Positions 29,239 through 37,465 of a DNA stretch of 64,000 nucleotides are shown here, one piece after another. Under the pieces are notes generated by a model, which was not told where the DNA came from, searched no databases, and saw only the letters and a list, made by a program, of their open reading frames with translations. Position 1 is the stretch's first letter. Every line of letters starts with the position of its first letter. The stretch is taken from NCBI GenBank assembly GCA_029240795.1, contig JARDZP010000002.1:1-64000 (forward strand). Direction: 5' to 3'. The position numbers and the translations under genes are program-made. The stretch is from Haloplasmataceae bacterium (GTDB lineage Bacteria > Bacillota_I > Bacilli_A > Haloplasmatales > Haloplasmataceae).

Positions 29239-29383
29239 AATTATCCCTCTTACTATTCTTAATGATTACTTCTGTACCCATTTCGTTTAAATATTTTTTT
29301 TGTCGATTTTTGTAATCCAGGTAGTCTTCTACGTTACCTGTGTTTAAAAATTTGTCCCATGATTCTTTTTTCATTTTGACCAT
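29201..29383 (-). CDS. yqzL: YqzL-like small protein
   Basis: 60-residue protein. The pattern SWDKFLNTGNVEDYLDYKN matches the YqzL family signature (W-x-x-F-x-x-T-G-x-[IV]-x-x-Y-[LI]-x-[YF]-[KR]), and YqzL is encoded between era and recO in Bacilli, exactly as here. The C-terminal third overlaps recO by 38 bp in another frame, so the tail is probably unconserved. Function is unknown in the family. The gene is easy to miss because of size and overlap. Confidence 0.8.
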   Translation of the reverse strand: MVKMKKESWDKFLNTGNVEDYLDYKNRQKKYLNEMGTEVIIKNSKRDNCDQSNGRDSSKK

Positions 29384-29447
29384 CCTTTCTCCTTCTTGAT
29401 ATTATTAGGATAGTCAAAATTCAAAAAATTATTTATCAATTTATCGT

Positions 29448-30353
29448 TTAATAGTCATTTTCACGATATCCAAAATCGTGTAATGAACTACGTTTATTCC
29501 GCCAGTCTTCTACCACTTTTACCCATAATTCAAGATATACTTTACTGCCTAATAAATTTTGAATATCGCGGCGAGCAAGAGTACCAACATCCTTCAACAT
29601 TTGGCCACCTTTACCTATGATGATCCGTTTTTGTGAGTCTCTTTCGATTATAATTGTCGCAAAAACATCAATAACTTCTGCATCATCTCGTTTTTTCACT
29701 TCATCAATTACTACAGCAACTGAATGTGGTATCTCTTCACGTGTTTTTATAAGGACTTTTTCTCGAATAAGTTCACTAATAACAAACTTTTCTGGGTGAT
29801 CGGTGATGATATCACTTGGATAATATTGTGGACCAACTGGTAAATATTTTTTAAGTGTATCCACTAAATGATCAACATTATTATTTGTAAGTGCAGAAAT
29901 AGGAATAATTTCCGCAAATTCAAATTCTTTTTGATATTCATCCATCGTTGCCAAAATATTTTCTTTTTTCATAATATCGATTTTATTGATAATTAAAAAG
30001 ACAGGTTGATTTGTATGTTTAAAAGTCTCCATAATAAAACGATTTCCTGTGCTTAATGATTCACTTCCATCAATCATAAAAAGCACAATGTCAACTTGTT
30101 TCATCGCATTAAGAGCTACTTTATTCATAAATTCACCTAATTTATGCTTAGGTTTATGTACACCAGGTGTATCAATAAAGATAATTTGCGCATCACTTGT
30201 TGTATATACGGCTTGTATTTTATTTCTAGTTGTTTGTGGTTTATCACTTACAATCGCAATTTTTTGTTTCAAAACTTGATTAATAAATGTCGACTTACCT
30301 GCATTTGGTCGTCCGACAATTGTGATAAATCCTGATTTAAATTTTTCTTCCAT
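29448..30353 (-). CDS. era: GTPase Era
   Basis: Ribosome-associated GTPase needed for 16S rRNA/30S maturation. 301 residues: G1 GRPNAGKST (about 14), G2 TTRNKIQ, G3 DTPGVHKPKHKLG (about 62), G4 NKID (about 124), G5 ISALTNNN, and a C-terminal KH domain with IIGKGGQMLKDVG (about 243-255). Family length. Follows cdd by 8 bp as in many Firmicutes. Confidence 0.97.
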   Translation of the reverse strand: MEEKFKSGFITIVGRPNAGKSTFINQVLKQKIAIVSDKPQTTRNKIQAVYTTSDAQIIFIDTPGVHKPKHKLGEFMNKVALNAMKQVDIVLFMIDGSESLSTGNRFIMETFKHTNQPVFLIINKIDIMKKENILATMDEYQKEFEFAEIIPISALTNNNVDHLVDTLKKYLPVGPQYYPSDIITDHPEKFVISELIREKVLIKTREEIPHSVAVVIDEVKKRDDAEVIDVFATIIIERDSQKRIIIGKGGQMLKDVGTLARRDIQNLLGSKVYLELWVKVVEDWRNKRSSLHDFGYRENDY

Positions 30354-30361
30354 GTTTTCTC

Positions 30362-30775
30362 CTATTCTAAATCTTTACTTGTAAAACTAAATGGTAATAA
30401 TGCATGTTTATCTAAAATTTTAATATCACCTTTTAAGTTAGATAAGATTATTTGTGTGTTATCATTTACTAATTCAATAATCACTTGTCTACATGCCCCA
30501 CATGGTGAAATAAATTGTTCAGTATCACCTACAACCGCAAGGGCCACGATATCATCGCCCCGATATCCTTGTGAGAATGCCGAAAAAAGTGCGCTACGTT
30601 CGGCACAATTGGTCAAACCGAAGGAAGCATTTTCAATATTTGATCCCATCACAATTTCACCATTTTTTAATAATACGGCACAACCTACATTAAACTTTGA
30701 ATAAGGTGTGTAAGCATTCGATCTCGCAACAATCGCCTTCTCCACTAAACGATTCACATCAATCACATTATTCAC
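30362..30775 (-). CDS. cdd: Cytidine deaminase
   Basis: Homotetrameric zinc cytidine deaminase in pyrimidine salvage, 137 residues. The zinc-site motifs NCAERSAL (about 56-63) and SPCGACRQV (about 89-97) and substrate-binding KFNVGCAVLL / GSNIENASFG are intact. Start is GTG at 30775 and the gene overlaps ybeY by 8 bp. ybeY-cdd-era order is conserved in Bacilli (a dgkA gene usually in between is missing). Confidence 0.95.
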   Translation of the reverse strand: MNNVIDVNRLVEKAIVARSNAYTPYSKFNVGCAVLLKNGEIVMGSNIENASFGLTNCAERSALFSAFSQGYRGDDIVALAVVGDTEQFISPCGACRQVIIELVNDNTQIILSNLKGDIKILDKHALLPFSFTSKDLE

Positions 30776-31235
30776 TCACTCTCTTAAGATTAATACTATT
30801 TAAAATGTCATCTTGTTTTGTAAACATCTTAATTTCATCTTCTTCATTATTATGATCAAATCCTAGTAAATGAAGCAAACCATGACAAGCTAAAAAGCCT
30901 ATTTCTCGTTCTAATGAATGTCCATAATCTTCTGCTTGCAGGATGGCTTTATCGATGCAGATAAATATATCACCTAAAGTTGTGATTAACTCTTTTTCAA
31001 CAATTTCATCATCACTATCTAAAAGAGCGAATGAAATGACGTCAGTCACTTTATCAATATTACGGTAGTCTTTATTTATTTGTTGAATTCGTTCTTTCGA
31101 TACAAATACTACACTAACTTCATAATACTTGTCAATTCCTTGGGTCTTAAATGTTTGTTCAAATACTTTACCTATTAATTCTTCAAATTTATTACTTTCA
31201 TGTTCAGTTTCATTTATAAATGCGATATCTATCAT
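30768..31235 (-). CDS. ybeY: Endoribonuclease YbeY (rRNA maturation factor)
   Basis: Zinc metalloprotein involved in 16S rRNA 3' processing and ribosome quality control. 155 residues, with the signature HGLLHLLGFDH (about 119-129; three His ligands) and the conserved VTDVISFAL (about 62-70). It is 3 bp downstream of phoH and overlaps cdd. Confidence 0.96.
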   Translation of the reverse strand: MIDIAFINETEHESNKFEELIGKVFEQTFKTQGIDKYYEVSVVFVSKERIQQINKDYRNIDKVTDVISFALLDSDDEIVEKELITTLGDIFICIDKAILQAEDYGHSLEREIGFLACHGLLHLLGFDHNNEEDEIKMFTKQDDILNSINLKRVSE

Positions 31236-31238
31236 TCT

Positions 31239-32222
31239 TTATACATTCCTTTTTTCTTCATATTTTTCGTATCTTTCGATCACTTTTTGGACTAATGGAT
31301 GACGAATAACGTCAGAAACATCAAATTTACATATTTCCACATTGGGAATATTTTCTAATATATTTAACACTGTTACTAAACCTGATCTAATTCCTCTAGG
31401 TAAGTCAACTTGTGAAATATCACCTGTTACGACCATTTTAGAATTAAAACCTAAACGAGTTAAAAACATTTTCATTTGTTGATCAGTAGTATTTTGTGCT
31501 TCATCTAATATCACGAATGCATCATCAAGTGTACGACCACGCATATAAGCGAGTGGTGCAATCTCAATTGTCCCTTTTTCAATTAAACTTTCTGTATTTT
31601 CAAGTCCTAAAGTGTCATGTAATGCATCATATAATGGTCTTAAATAGGGATCGACTTTTTCCTTTAAATCACCTGGTAAGAAACCTAAACTTTCGCCAGC
31701 TTCAACAGCGGGTCTAGTTAATATAATCCGTTTTACGTCTTGTTGTTTTAATAAAGCAACGCCTTTAACAACAGCTAAGTAAGTTTTACCAGTACCCGCA
31801 GGACCTACACCAAAGACTAAATCGCTATTTTCAATCGCTTTCACATAATTTTTTTGATTAAATGTTTTAGCATTAATTGGCTTTCCTAAAAAGGTTTTAC
31901 CAATTAATACTTTATTGCTATAAATACCGATCAACTCGTCTAATTTATTGCTTTCTAACATTTTAAAACAATATAATATATCACGTTCATTGATATTATT
32001 TTCATATTTAAGAATTTGTTTTAAAGTATTTATCACTTGAATTAATTGATTCCTTTTAGGTTCATTAATATCTGGAGTTACATATATTGAATCTCCTCTT
32101 GTGATAATTTTAGTATCAAAATAAGTTTCTAATAGTTTTAGATTTTTGTCATGTGTTCCAATAATAGCGATTGATTCTTCCATACTGCTAAAATTAATCT
32201 CAAGATTTATTAAATTACTCAT
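31239..32222 (-). CDS. phoH: PhoH-like ATPase
   Basis: Cytoplasmic PhoH family P-loop protein, 327 residues, probably an RNA helicase/ATPase linked to YbeY. An N-terminal KH-like region (about 1-95) precedes the ATPase core: Walker A GPAGTGKTYLA (about 140), RPAVEAGESLGFLPGDL (about 173), Walker B VILDEAQNTT (about 236) and GDISQVDLP. Conserved pairing phoH-ybeY; the yqfF gene that separates them in Bacillus is missing. Confidence 0.96.
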   Translation of the reverse strand: MSNLINLEINFSSMEESIAIIGTHDKNLKLLETYFDTKIITRGDSIYVTPDINEPKRNQLIQVINTLKQILKYENNINERDILYCFKMLESNKLDELIGIYSNKVLIGKTFLGKPINAKTFNQKNYVKAIENSDLVFGVGPAGTGKTYLAVVKGVALLKQQDVKRIILTRPAVEAGESLGFLPGDLKEKVDPYLRPLYDALHDTLGLENTESLIEKGTIEIAPLAYMRGRTLDDAFVILDEAQNTTDQQMKMFLTRLGFNSKMVVTGDISQVDLPRGIRSGLVTVLNILENIPNVEICKFDVSDVIRHPLVQKVIERYEKYEEKRNV

Positions 32223-32225
32223 TCA

Positions 32226-33380
32226 TTATCTCCTTTGAAAAAATGCGATATCCTCGTATGTTTTTACTAAAAATCCATAAGTATACTTATCATCATCTTC
32301 ACTATTCGTGATTAAATTAATTTCAAGTATTTTATCATCCTTATCAAAATTACGATTTAAATCATGGACTATTGATGAATAGGCAAAATCATATGATGTT
32401 TTTTGATTATATACATTTATTATATCATCTTTTTCCAAATAATGGGATTCTTTTATACCAATTGGTATATTAAAATTAAAGATTTTTATATTATTAAAAT
32501 CTTCTTCCATCTCATAATCAGTATACCGTTCATCGTATTTTTTGAATTTAAGTTCCATTCCAAATAATGATAAACTTTTTTCTGTAAAGAGTTTACCAGA
32601 CAATTGTGAATCAACTTGTTTTTTTGAAACTTCAATTGTGACCGTTTCCCATACCTCCGCGTATACTTTACCTGTAGCTGGTACATAATATCCACCTTGT
32701 TTTAAATCTTTAATTCGTAAGTTACCTGATACTAATATATCTCCTTGTTTCACGTACATATTTTCATCGATTAAAGGTACACCATGACTTACTTTGAAAA
32801 ATTTAATGACTCCACTTTTAGTCGCAATTAAATCGCCAAAGCCCTCAATATGTTCAACCTGTTTATTTATAGTGCTAGGTTGTAATATATTAACTGATAA
32901 ATTACTACCTTGCTTTTCTACACTAATCCATTCGAAATGACTAAATTCTTTACGTAACAATAGGTTTATATCATTAATATCAGTATTTAAAATATCGACA
33001 CCATAATAAGATTTAAAGTTACTTTTAATCAATTCTTCAATTTTTTGATTATCTTTAGTATATGTAGAAAAACTAATTTCTTTTATTGTTAGTGTATTAA
33101 AATATAATAATAAAGTAAAAATGATGATTCCAATAAAAATAGTAACATTTTTTCTGATTAAATTCATGAAGTGTTTTAATCCTTGATAACTCACAATTTT
33201 GTATTCTATACCTGAGTTGTCTAGCAACGTTAAATCACTTTCTAAAATTTTAAGATTAAAGTAATTATTATCGTATTTCACAACTTTTACTTTATAGTTA
33301 AATAGTTTATTAATCCTAACAATTTGTTTTTTTTCTAGTTTGATCACCACTGTAAACAAGTCATTTCGATTTTTACTCAT
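32226..33380 (-). CDS. yqfD: Sporulation protein YqfD
   Basis: YqfD family (sporulation stage IV protein in Bacillus), 384 residues. N-terminal domain (about 1-90), one membrane helix (about 94-115), then a large extracytoplasmic domain with family motifs: SFSTYTKDNQKIEELI-type FtsQ-like start (about 120), VSVEKQGSNLSVNI-like IIRW pattern, KSGVIKFFKVSHGVPLIDENMYVKQGDILVSG (conserved V-x-x-GD-x-L-V-S-G) and WETVTIEV. Overlaps yqfC by 8 bp, as a yqfC-yqfD pair. In Bacillus the pair acts in the mother cell during coat/cortex formation; whether spores are made here is unknown. Confidence 0.88.
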   Translation of the reverse strand: MSKNRNDLFTVVIKLEKKQIVRINKLFNYKVKVVKYDNNYFNLKILESDLTLLDNSGIEYKIVSYQGLKHFMNLIRKNVTIFIGIIIFTLLLYFNTLTIKEISFSTYTKDNQKIEELIKSNFKSYYGVDILNTDINDINLLLRKEFSHFEWISVEKQGSNLSVNILQPSTINKQVEHIEGFGDLIATKSGVIKFFKVSHGVPLIDENMYVKQGDILVSGNLRIKDLKQGGYYVPATGKVYAEVWETVTIEVSKKQVDSQLSGKLFTEKSLSLFGMELKFKKYDERYTDYEMEEDFNNIKIFNFNIPIGIKESHYLEKDDIINVYNQKTSYDFAYSSIVHDLNRNFDKDDKILEINLITNSEDDDKYTYGFLVKTYEDIAFFQRR

Positions 33381-33648
33381 CTTTAATCGCTCCTAAAAAA
33401 ACATCGCTAATATTACCATTAACTTCTAAAAAATATTTACTAATACCAACAATTTTCAAATTCTTACCCTTAATCACTAATCTACTAAGTCGAATCTCAT
33501 TTTCTTTAATTTCAATTATTTCATTATAATTTTGAATGTATACTTTTTCTCTGTCTACAATCGTAATTTTTTCTACATTTTCAAATAATTGATCATTATA
33601 GTGTTTAATATTTGAAAAGATTTTTCCCATATTCTTCATTTTTATCAC
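33373..33648 (-). CDS. yqfC: Sporulation protein YqfC
   Basis: YqfC family, 91 residues: the pattern ITIVDREKVYIQNYNEIIEIKENEIRL and the C-terminal LVIKGKNLKIVGISKYFLEVNGNISDV match the strand-rich YabP/YqfC fold seen with yqfD. It heads the conserved leftward cluster yqfC-yqfD-phoH-ybeY-cdd-era. In Bacillus sporangia YqfC is made under mother-cell sigma control; no sigma-E-like box was identified upstream here, which may be a limit of reading by eye. Confidence 0.85.
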   Translation of the reverse strand: MIKMKNMGKIFSNIKHYNDQLFENVEKITIVDREKVYIQNYNEIIEIKENEIRLSRLVIKGKNLKIVGISKYFLEVNGNISDVFLGAIKDE

Positions 33649-33906
33649 CTATGTAATTATATGATGAATATGAACTAGATAAAACTTATAATTTAAAAAG
33701 TTTAGTTAAATGAAAAATATTACGATATTAGACATATATTTACAAAAAATGAATAAAAACTTTTGAAGTATTTAACTAATGAATTTATAACAAGATTGAT
33801 ATGTAAAAACAACTACAAATGTAATTTATTCTTATTTATAGAAAAATTGACTTTCTGTGGATGAATCATATTTATTGAATAATTAAAAAAAGGATTATAT
33901 TTTTCA

Positions 33907-33927
33907 TCGCACAGTTTATTGATAAAA
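33907..33927 (+). repeat. Left arm of 21-bp inverted repeat
   Basis: TCGCACAGTTTATTGATAAAA pairs in inverted orientation with 34830-34850 (19 of 21 positions; the first ten, TCGCACAGTT, are perfect). Weaker similarity continues inward for about 15 bases. The two arms frame a 944-bp unit containing the copZ-like gene. Confidence 0.75.
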
Positions 33928-34073
33928 AAATGATGTTTTTGATAGTAAATCTCACATCAAATCACTAATCGTATACCAAAAAGTTTGTTTAAAAATAAAG
34001 TACTTTACAAATATAGGGAAGTATTTTATTGTTGTGATTATGAAGCATTGACTATATAAAAATAAGCAGAAAA

Positions 34074-34104
34074 AATACCCCCTAAAATCAAATTAGGGAG
34101 TATT
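34074..34104 (-). terminator. Terminator of the copZ-like gene
   Basis: AATACTCCCTAA and TTAGGGGGTATT form a stem with a short loop, followed on the minus strand by TTTT. It lies 28 bp after the stop codon. Confidence 0.78.
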
Positions 34105-34131
34105 TAAGTATCGCATCACGCTTTAATATAA

Positions 34132-34590
34132 TCATTTATTGTTCATTATTTTAAGCAAATCATTTATTTGTCTACTACAACATTTACCTGTTGGACTATT
34201 TACTACACAATTACTTATTTTCATAGCGTTTGTATTTGCGACAACCTCTTTAACTGTTTTACAATTTTTAGTTTTAATTGCATCAATTATTTCTTCTTCG
34301 GTTACTTTACTACAATAGCAAATAGTTTTAGGATTTGCATCTTTCTTATACCAAATTGGAACTTTAACTTCGGATTTTAAAACAATATCATTTGAATCAT
34401 TAAAATAAGCAACATCACAGTCTGAATTTAAACATAAATAATAAGTTTTATCTTTTTGTAAATTTCTATCTATTATTAATAAACCTTCTATAGTTTTTGT
34501 ATTGACCCTTTCTCCTTGAAAATTACATATTGGACAAATATTTGAAACACTTGTGTTTGTATTTGATCTACAACAATCCATAGAATTCAC
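34132..34590 (-). CDS. CopZ-like zinc/[2Fe-2S] metallochaperone domain protein
   Basis: 152 residues resembling the N-terminal domain of Archaeoglobus-type CopZ: an N-terminal zinc-ribbon-like part (CPICNFQG, about 19; YLCLNSDCDVAYF, about 51-63) and a BFD-like [2Fe-2S] part (CYCSKVTEEEIIDAI, about 91-105, and CVVNSPTGKCC, about 128-138). The heavy-metal-associated domain that follows in full CopZ is absent, so this is a standalone chaperone half. Eleven cysteines in a short protein. It stands alone between its own terminator and a leader containing an inverted repeat; no copper ATPase was seen next to it. Confidence 0.8.
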   Translation of the reverse strand: MNSMDCCRSNTNTSVSNICPICNFQGERVNTKTIEGLLIIDRNLQKDKTYYLCLNSDCDVAYFNDSNDIVLKSEVKVPIWYKKDANPKTICYCSKVTEEEIIDAIKTKNCKTVKEVVANTNAMKISNCVVNSPTGKCCSRQINDLLKIMNNK

Positions 34591-34732
34591 CTCTTTATAT
34601 GATAAACCGTAAATTTCTGTAAAATTAATTATGTTTACATTAATATATCAAAATGTAACTAAAGTGGTTTTTAAGCCACGCTATTTTCTTATACATTTCT
34701 GAAAAGTATCATATGAAATCACATATCTAATC

Positions 34733-34760
34733 ACAGTGGTCATAAAGTTATAACCACAGT
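34733..34760. promoter_or_regulatory. Imperfect palindrome upstream of copZ-like gene
   Basis: ACAGTGGTCATAA and its near complement TTATAACCACAGT form an inverted repeat with 11 of 14 pairs matching. It could be an operator for a metal-responsive repressor or, since TTTTT follows on the plus strand, a terminator. Neither can be decided from sequence. Confidence 0.35.
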
Positions 34761-34829
34761 TTTTATTGTATGGTTGTATATGTTATTGGCTATGTTATTT
34801 GACTTTAATTTTATAACCAAATCACATAA

Positions 34830-34850
34830 TTTTACCAATGAACTGTGCGA
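34830..34850 (+). repeat. Right arm of 21-bp inverted repeat
   Basis: TTTTACCAATGAACTGTGCGA, inverted copy of 33907-33927 with two mismatches. No obvious target-site duplication was found beside the arms. Confidence 0.75.
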
Positions 34851-34927
34851 CATATTAAAATTTAACCCTTTTAACTTGTAGCGATTGGAATATTAGACTA
34901 ACTTATATACTTATTATTATATTAGAC

Positions 34928-36061
34928 TTATTTTATTCCAAATGTGATATTTAAAATGATAAATATCATATAAAATATAGCCGCAATTATTCGGTGGATT
35001 CTACTACCATTATCAGCATCAGGTACTCCAATAATAAATGACGTAACAAAGCCACCAATTAATGCACCAATCATTGAATAAATTACGGTATAATCAAGTA
35101 CTGCGAGAAATATGATAAAGAAAAAAGAGATTAAAAATAACACTCGTTTTATGGTAAATGCGAGAAATCTTCTAAAAAGAAGGAAAACATAAATAAATGA
35201 ACTAATTAATGTATAGATAATTGGAGTAAATCCAATTATCATATCATGATAATCGAAAGCAAAAACAAGTGTATTTGAAAATATTACACTTAATAAGATA
35301 ATTAATAGGTATCTAAAAGTACCATATATTTTTTCGATTCTTACACCTAATGTAAGTAATAAAAAGATGCTTAATATTAATGAAAATGGACTCATTTCAT
35401 AAAATGTTGTGGTTAAAAAGGTAAAATAGTAATTGTTTACGATATGATTTCTAGATAAGATAAAATATTGATTTAATTCATAAAAAAACAGATTTAAAAA
35501 GAAAGATAATATTAAGAATCCAATTAAAAAGATATTTCCAATTACTTTCTTTTTATTAAAAATTTTACTGACTTTTTTCGCATATTCAATATTTAACATA
35601 TTTATTTTAAAAGTTAATGTTTCAAATGATAAATCTAAATGATATTCCAATATTTCACTAAAGACATCACTTATAATTTCATCTTTAAACAACATTTCTT
35701 TTTCAGTAGCATTAACAAAATCAATGTTTTTCGGTAATTCAAAAAAATCTTTTTTTAGAGTACAATTTGTCGCTATAATTAAGATATTTGCATGAATGAC
35801 TAAAAATTTACTAAGTAGATTCTTTTTAATAATCATTAGTTTTTCTAATAATACATCTATATTGACATCATTGTGTATTGGGCTAGAATAGACAATCACA
35901 ATATTATAATAGGGGTGATTAAAATTTTCTAAAATCTTTTCTTCAAAATTAAATATTGAATAATTATGAACATCAAGAAAGAAATGAACCAAGTTCATTG
36001 AATAATTTTCTAATTCAGTATTTTCAATCACAAAAGATTTCGCAACTCTTTCCATTTGCAT
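34928..36061 (-). CDS. Catalytically inactive rhomboid-family membrane protein
   Basis: 377 residues: an N-terminal soluble domain (about 1-170) and six or seven membrane helices from about 180. The helix pattern and the segment LTLGVRIEKIYGTFRYLLIILLSVIF correspond to rhomboid L-x-x-G-x-x-x-E-x-x-x-G. The catalytic GxSG is GFTP (no Ser), and the catalytic His of the AHxxG helix is replaced (YSMIGALIGGF). So it should be a pseudoprotease. Between rluD (8 bp) and the copZ-like unit; it follows rluD's transcript upstream on the minus strand. Confidence 0.75.
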   Translation of the reverse strand: MQMERVAKSFVIENTELENYSMNLVHFFLDVHNYSIFNFEEKILENFNHPYYNIVIVYSSPIHNDVNIDVLLEKLMIIKKNLLSKFLVIHANILIIATNCTLKKDFFELPKNIDFVNATEKEMLFKDEIISDVFSEILEYHLDLSFETLTFKINMLNIEYAKKVSKIFNKKKVIGNIFLIGFLILSFFLNLFFYELNQYFILSRNHIVNNYYFTFLTTTFYEMSPFSLILSIFLLLTLGVRIEKIYGTFRYLLIILLSVIFSNTLVFAFDYHDMIIGFTPIIYTLISSFIYVFLLFRRFLAFTIKRVLFLISFFFIIFLAVLDYTVIYSMIGALIGGFVTSFIIGVPDADNGSRIHRIIAAIFYMIFIILNITFGIK

Positions 36062-36069
36062 CTAATCAC

Positions 36070-36984
36070 CTACTTGTATTTTTTTCGTAAATTATTTAAA
36101 AACTTTTCAAAGTATTCAGGTAATGGTGAAGTAAATTCTAAATATTCATTTGTTTTAGGATGAACAAAACCTAATTTAGCAGCATGTAGAAACTGACCTT
36201 GGTCACCTATTACCTTTTTAGGTCCATAACGATCATCACCAACTAATGGAAAACCGATATAACTCATATGAACTCTGATTTGATGAGTTCTACCAGTTTC
36301 TAATTTGCATTTTACATAAGTGAATTCACCTAAATGTTCTAAAACTTCAAAATGTGTAACAGCGTGTCTTCCACCTGCAACTACCGCCATTTTTTTGCGT
36401 TCATTAGGGTCTCTTCCAATTGGCGCATCAACTGTGCCTTTTAGATGGTTGATACAACCGTGACACAATGCAAAATATTCCCTAACTGTCGTTTTTTCTT
36501 TAAATTGTTCAGCTAGAGAATTATGTGCTTGATCATTTTTCGCCATAATAATAAGTCCTGATGTATCTTTATCAATACGATGAACAACGCCTGGTCTACA
36601 TACACCATTAATACCAGATAAATCATCACTATGAGCCAGTACCGCATTTACAAGCGTTCCCGTATAGTGTCCATTAGCAGGATGAACAACCATCCCACTT
36701 GGTTTATTTATAACGATAACGTCTTCATCTTCATAGTAAATATCTAAGGGGATGTCTTCAGGAATGATTTCAGCCACTTCCGGATCTTTTACCATAACAG
36801 AAATAACGTCACCCCATTTTACTTTATAACTGGCTTTTTCTAACTTTTTATTTACGAATACTAAGTCTTCGTCCATCATTTTTTTAATTTGATTACGTGA
36901 AAAATCAGAAAATTTAGTAGAAACTAATTTATCTAATCGTTCACTTGTTTCCTCTTCTTGTACAATATATATTAGTGTTTCCAT
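36070..36984 (-). CDS. rluD: 23S rRNA pseudouridine synthase RluD-like
   Basis: RluA-family pseudouridine synthase, 304 residues: N-terminal S4 domain (RLDKLVSTKFSDFSRNQIKKMM, about 14-35), catalytic HRIDKDTSGL (about 132-141, Asp catalytic), GRTHQIRVHM (about 228-237). Start ATG 36984 with AGGTGG upstream rather than a further upstream in-frame Met inside lspA. In B. subtilis the lspA-ylyB pair is the same, so target positions in 23S rRNA helix 69 are likely but not proven. Confidence 0.94.
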   Translation of the reverse strand: METLIYIVQEEETSERLDKLVSTKFSDFSRNQIKKMMDEDLVFVNKKLEKASYKVKWGDVISVMVKDPEVAEIIPEDIPLDIYYEDEDVIVINKPSGMVVHPANGHYTGTLVNAVLAHSDDLSGINGVCRPGVVHRIDKDTSGLIIMAKNDQAHNSLAEQFKEKTTVREYFALCHGCINHLKGTVDAPIGRDPNERKKMAVVAGGRHAVTHFEVLEHLGEFTYVKCKLETGRTHQIRVHMSYIGFPLVGDDRYGPKKVIGDQGQFLHAAKLGFVHPKTNEYLEFTSPLPEYFEKFLNNLRKKYK

Positions 36985-36994
36985 ATTTCCACCT

Positions 36995-37453
36995 TTATAC
37001 TTGCTTAGTAAACAATAAAACAGCAGCGAAGCCAACTGTCCCTACTGATAAAAGCATGTCAGCTACATTAAATATAGGGAAATCATAACCAAATGGGAAG
37101 AATTGTAGAAAATCAACAACATAGTGACGCATTAAACGGTCGATAAAGTTACCAATAGTTCCAGCGATCATCATTAATAATGAAATAGTTAAGAGTTTTT
37201 TATTAGTAATATCTCCTTCAGTTATTAGGAGATATACAAAGATTCCTAAAGCGATTACTGTAACAAGGTAAAATAAATTCATTTTACCTTCAAACATGCT
37301 CCATGCTGCCCCAGTATTTTCTGTGTAAGTTATGTTAAAAAAGTCAGGGATGATTTCGATCGCTTTTTTGCCCATAATATTTTGAATAACAATGTATTTT
37401 GTAAATTGATCAAGCGCCACAAGCCCTACAATTACTAGAATATATAGTATCAT
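36995..37453 (-). CDS. lspA: Lipoprotein signal peptidase
   Basis: Aspartic membrane peptidase that cleaves lipoprotein leaders after diacylglyceryl addition; 152 residues, four membrane helices. Catalytic motifs: NTGAAWSMF (about 45-53), GTIGNFIDRL (about 105-114, Asp) and VVDFLQFF ... FPIFNVADM (about 118-135, second Asp). Start at ATG 37453, GGAGG upstream. Needed for lipoproteins such as the one at 11.2-12.7 kb. Confidence 0.96.
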   Translation of the reverse strand: MILYILVIVGLVALDQFTKYIVIQNIMGKKAIEIIPDFFNITYTENTGAAWSMFEGKMNLFYLVTVIALGIFVYLLITEGDITNKKLLTISLLMMIAGTIGNFIDRLMRHYVVDFLQFFPFGYDFPIFNVADMLLSVGTVGFAAVLLFTKQV

Positions 37454-37465
37454 AATTTCCTCCAA

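Larger units (their letters stand above)
33649..34131. other. Non-coding gap between yqfC and the copZ-like gene
   Basis: About 480 bp without a gene. It holds the left arm of a 21-bp inverted repeat (33907-33927), the terminator of the copZ-like gene (34074-34104) and AT-rich sequence. A minus-strand open stretch around the repeat (about 33820-33960) reads like a short protein fragment containing FFINKLCDEKYNPFF but has no start. Confidence 0.6.
34591..34927. other. Leader/intergenic region upstream of the copZ-like gene
   Basis: About 335 bp without a gene. Contains an imperfect palindrome (34733-34760), the right arm of the 21-bp inverted repeat (34830-34850) and a plus-strand open stretch before it (about 34760-34880) that reads NFTNELCDILKFNPF, similar to the fragment at the left arm. 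Confidence 0.55.

Noticed and set aside
34733-34760. Palindrome as a certain operator
   Set aside because: A T run follows it, so it may equally be a terminator; kept only as a low-confidence site.
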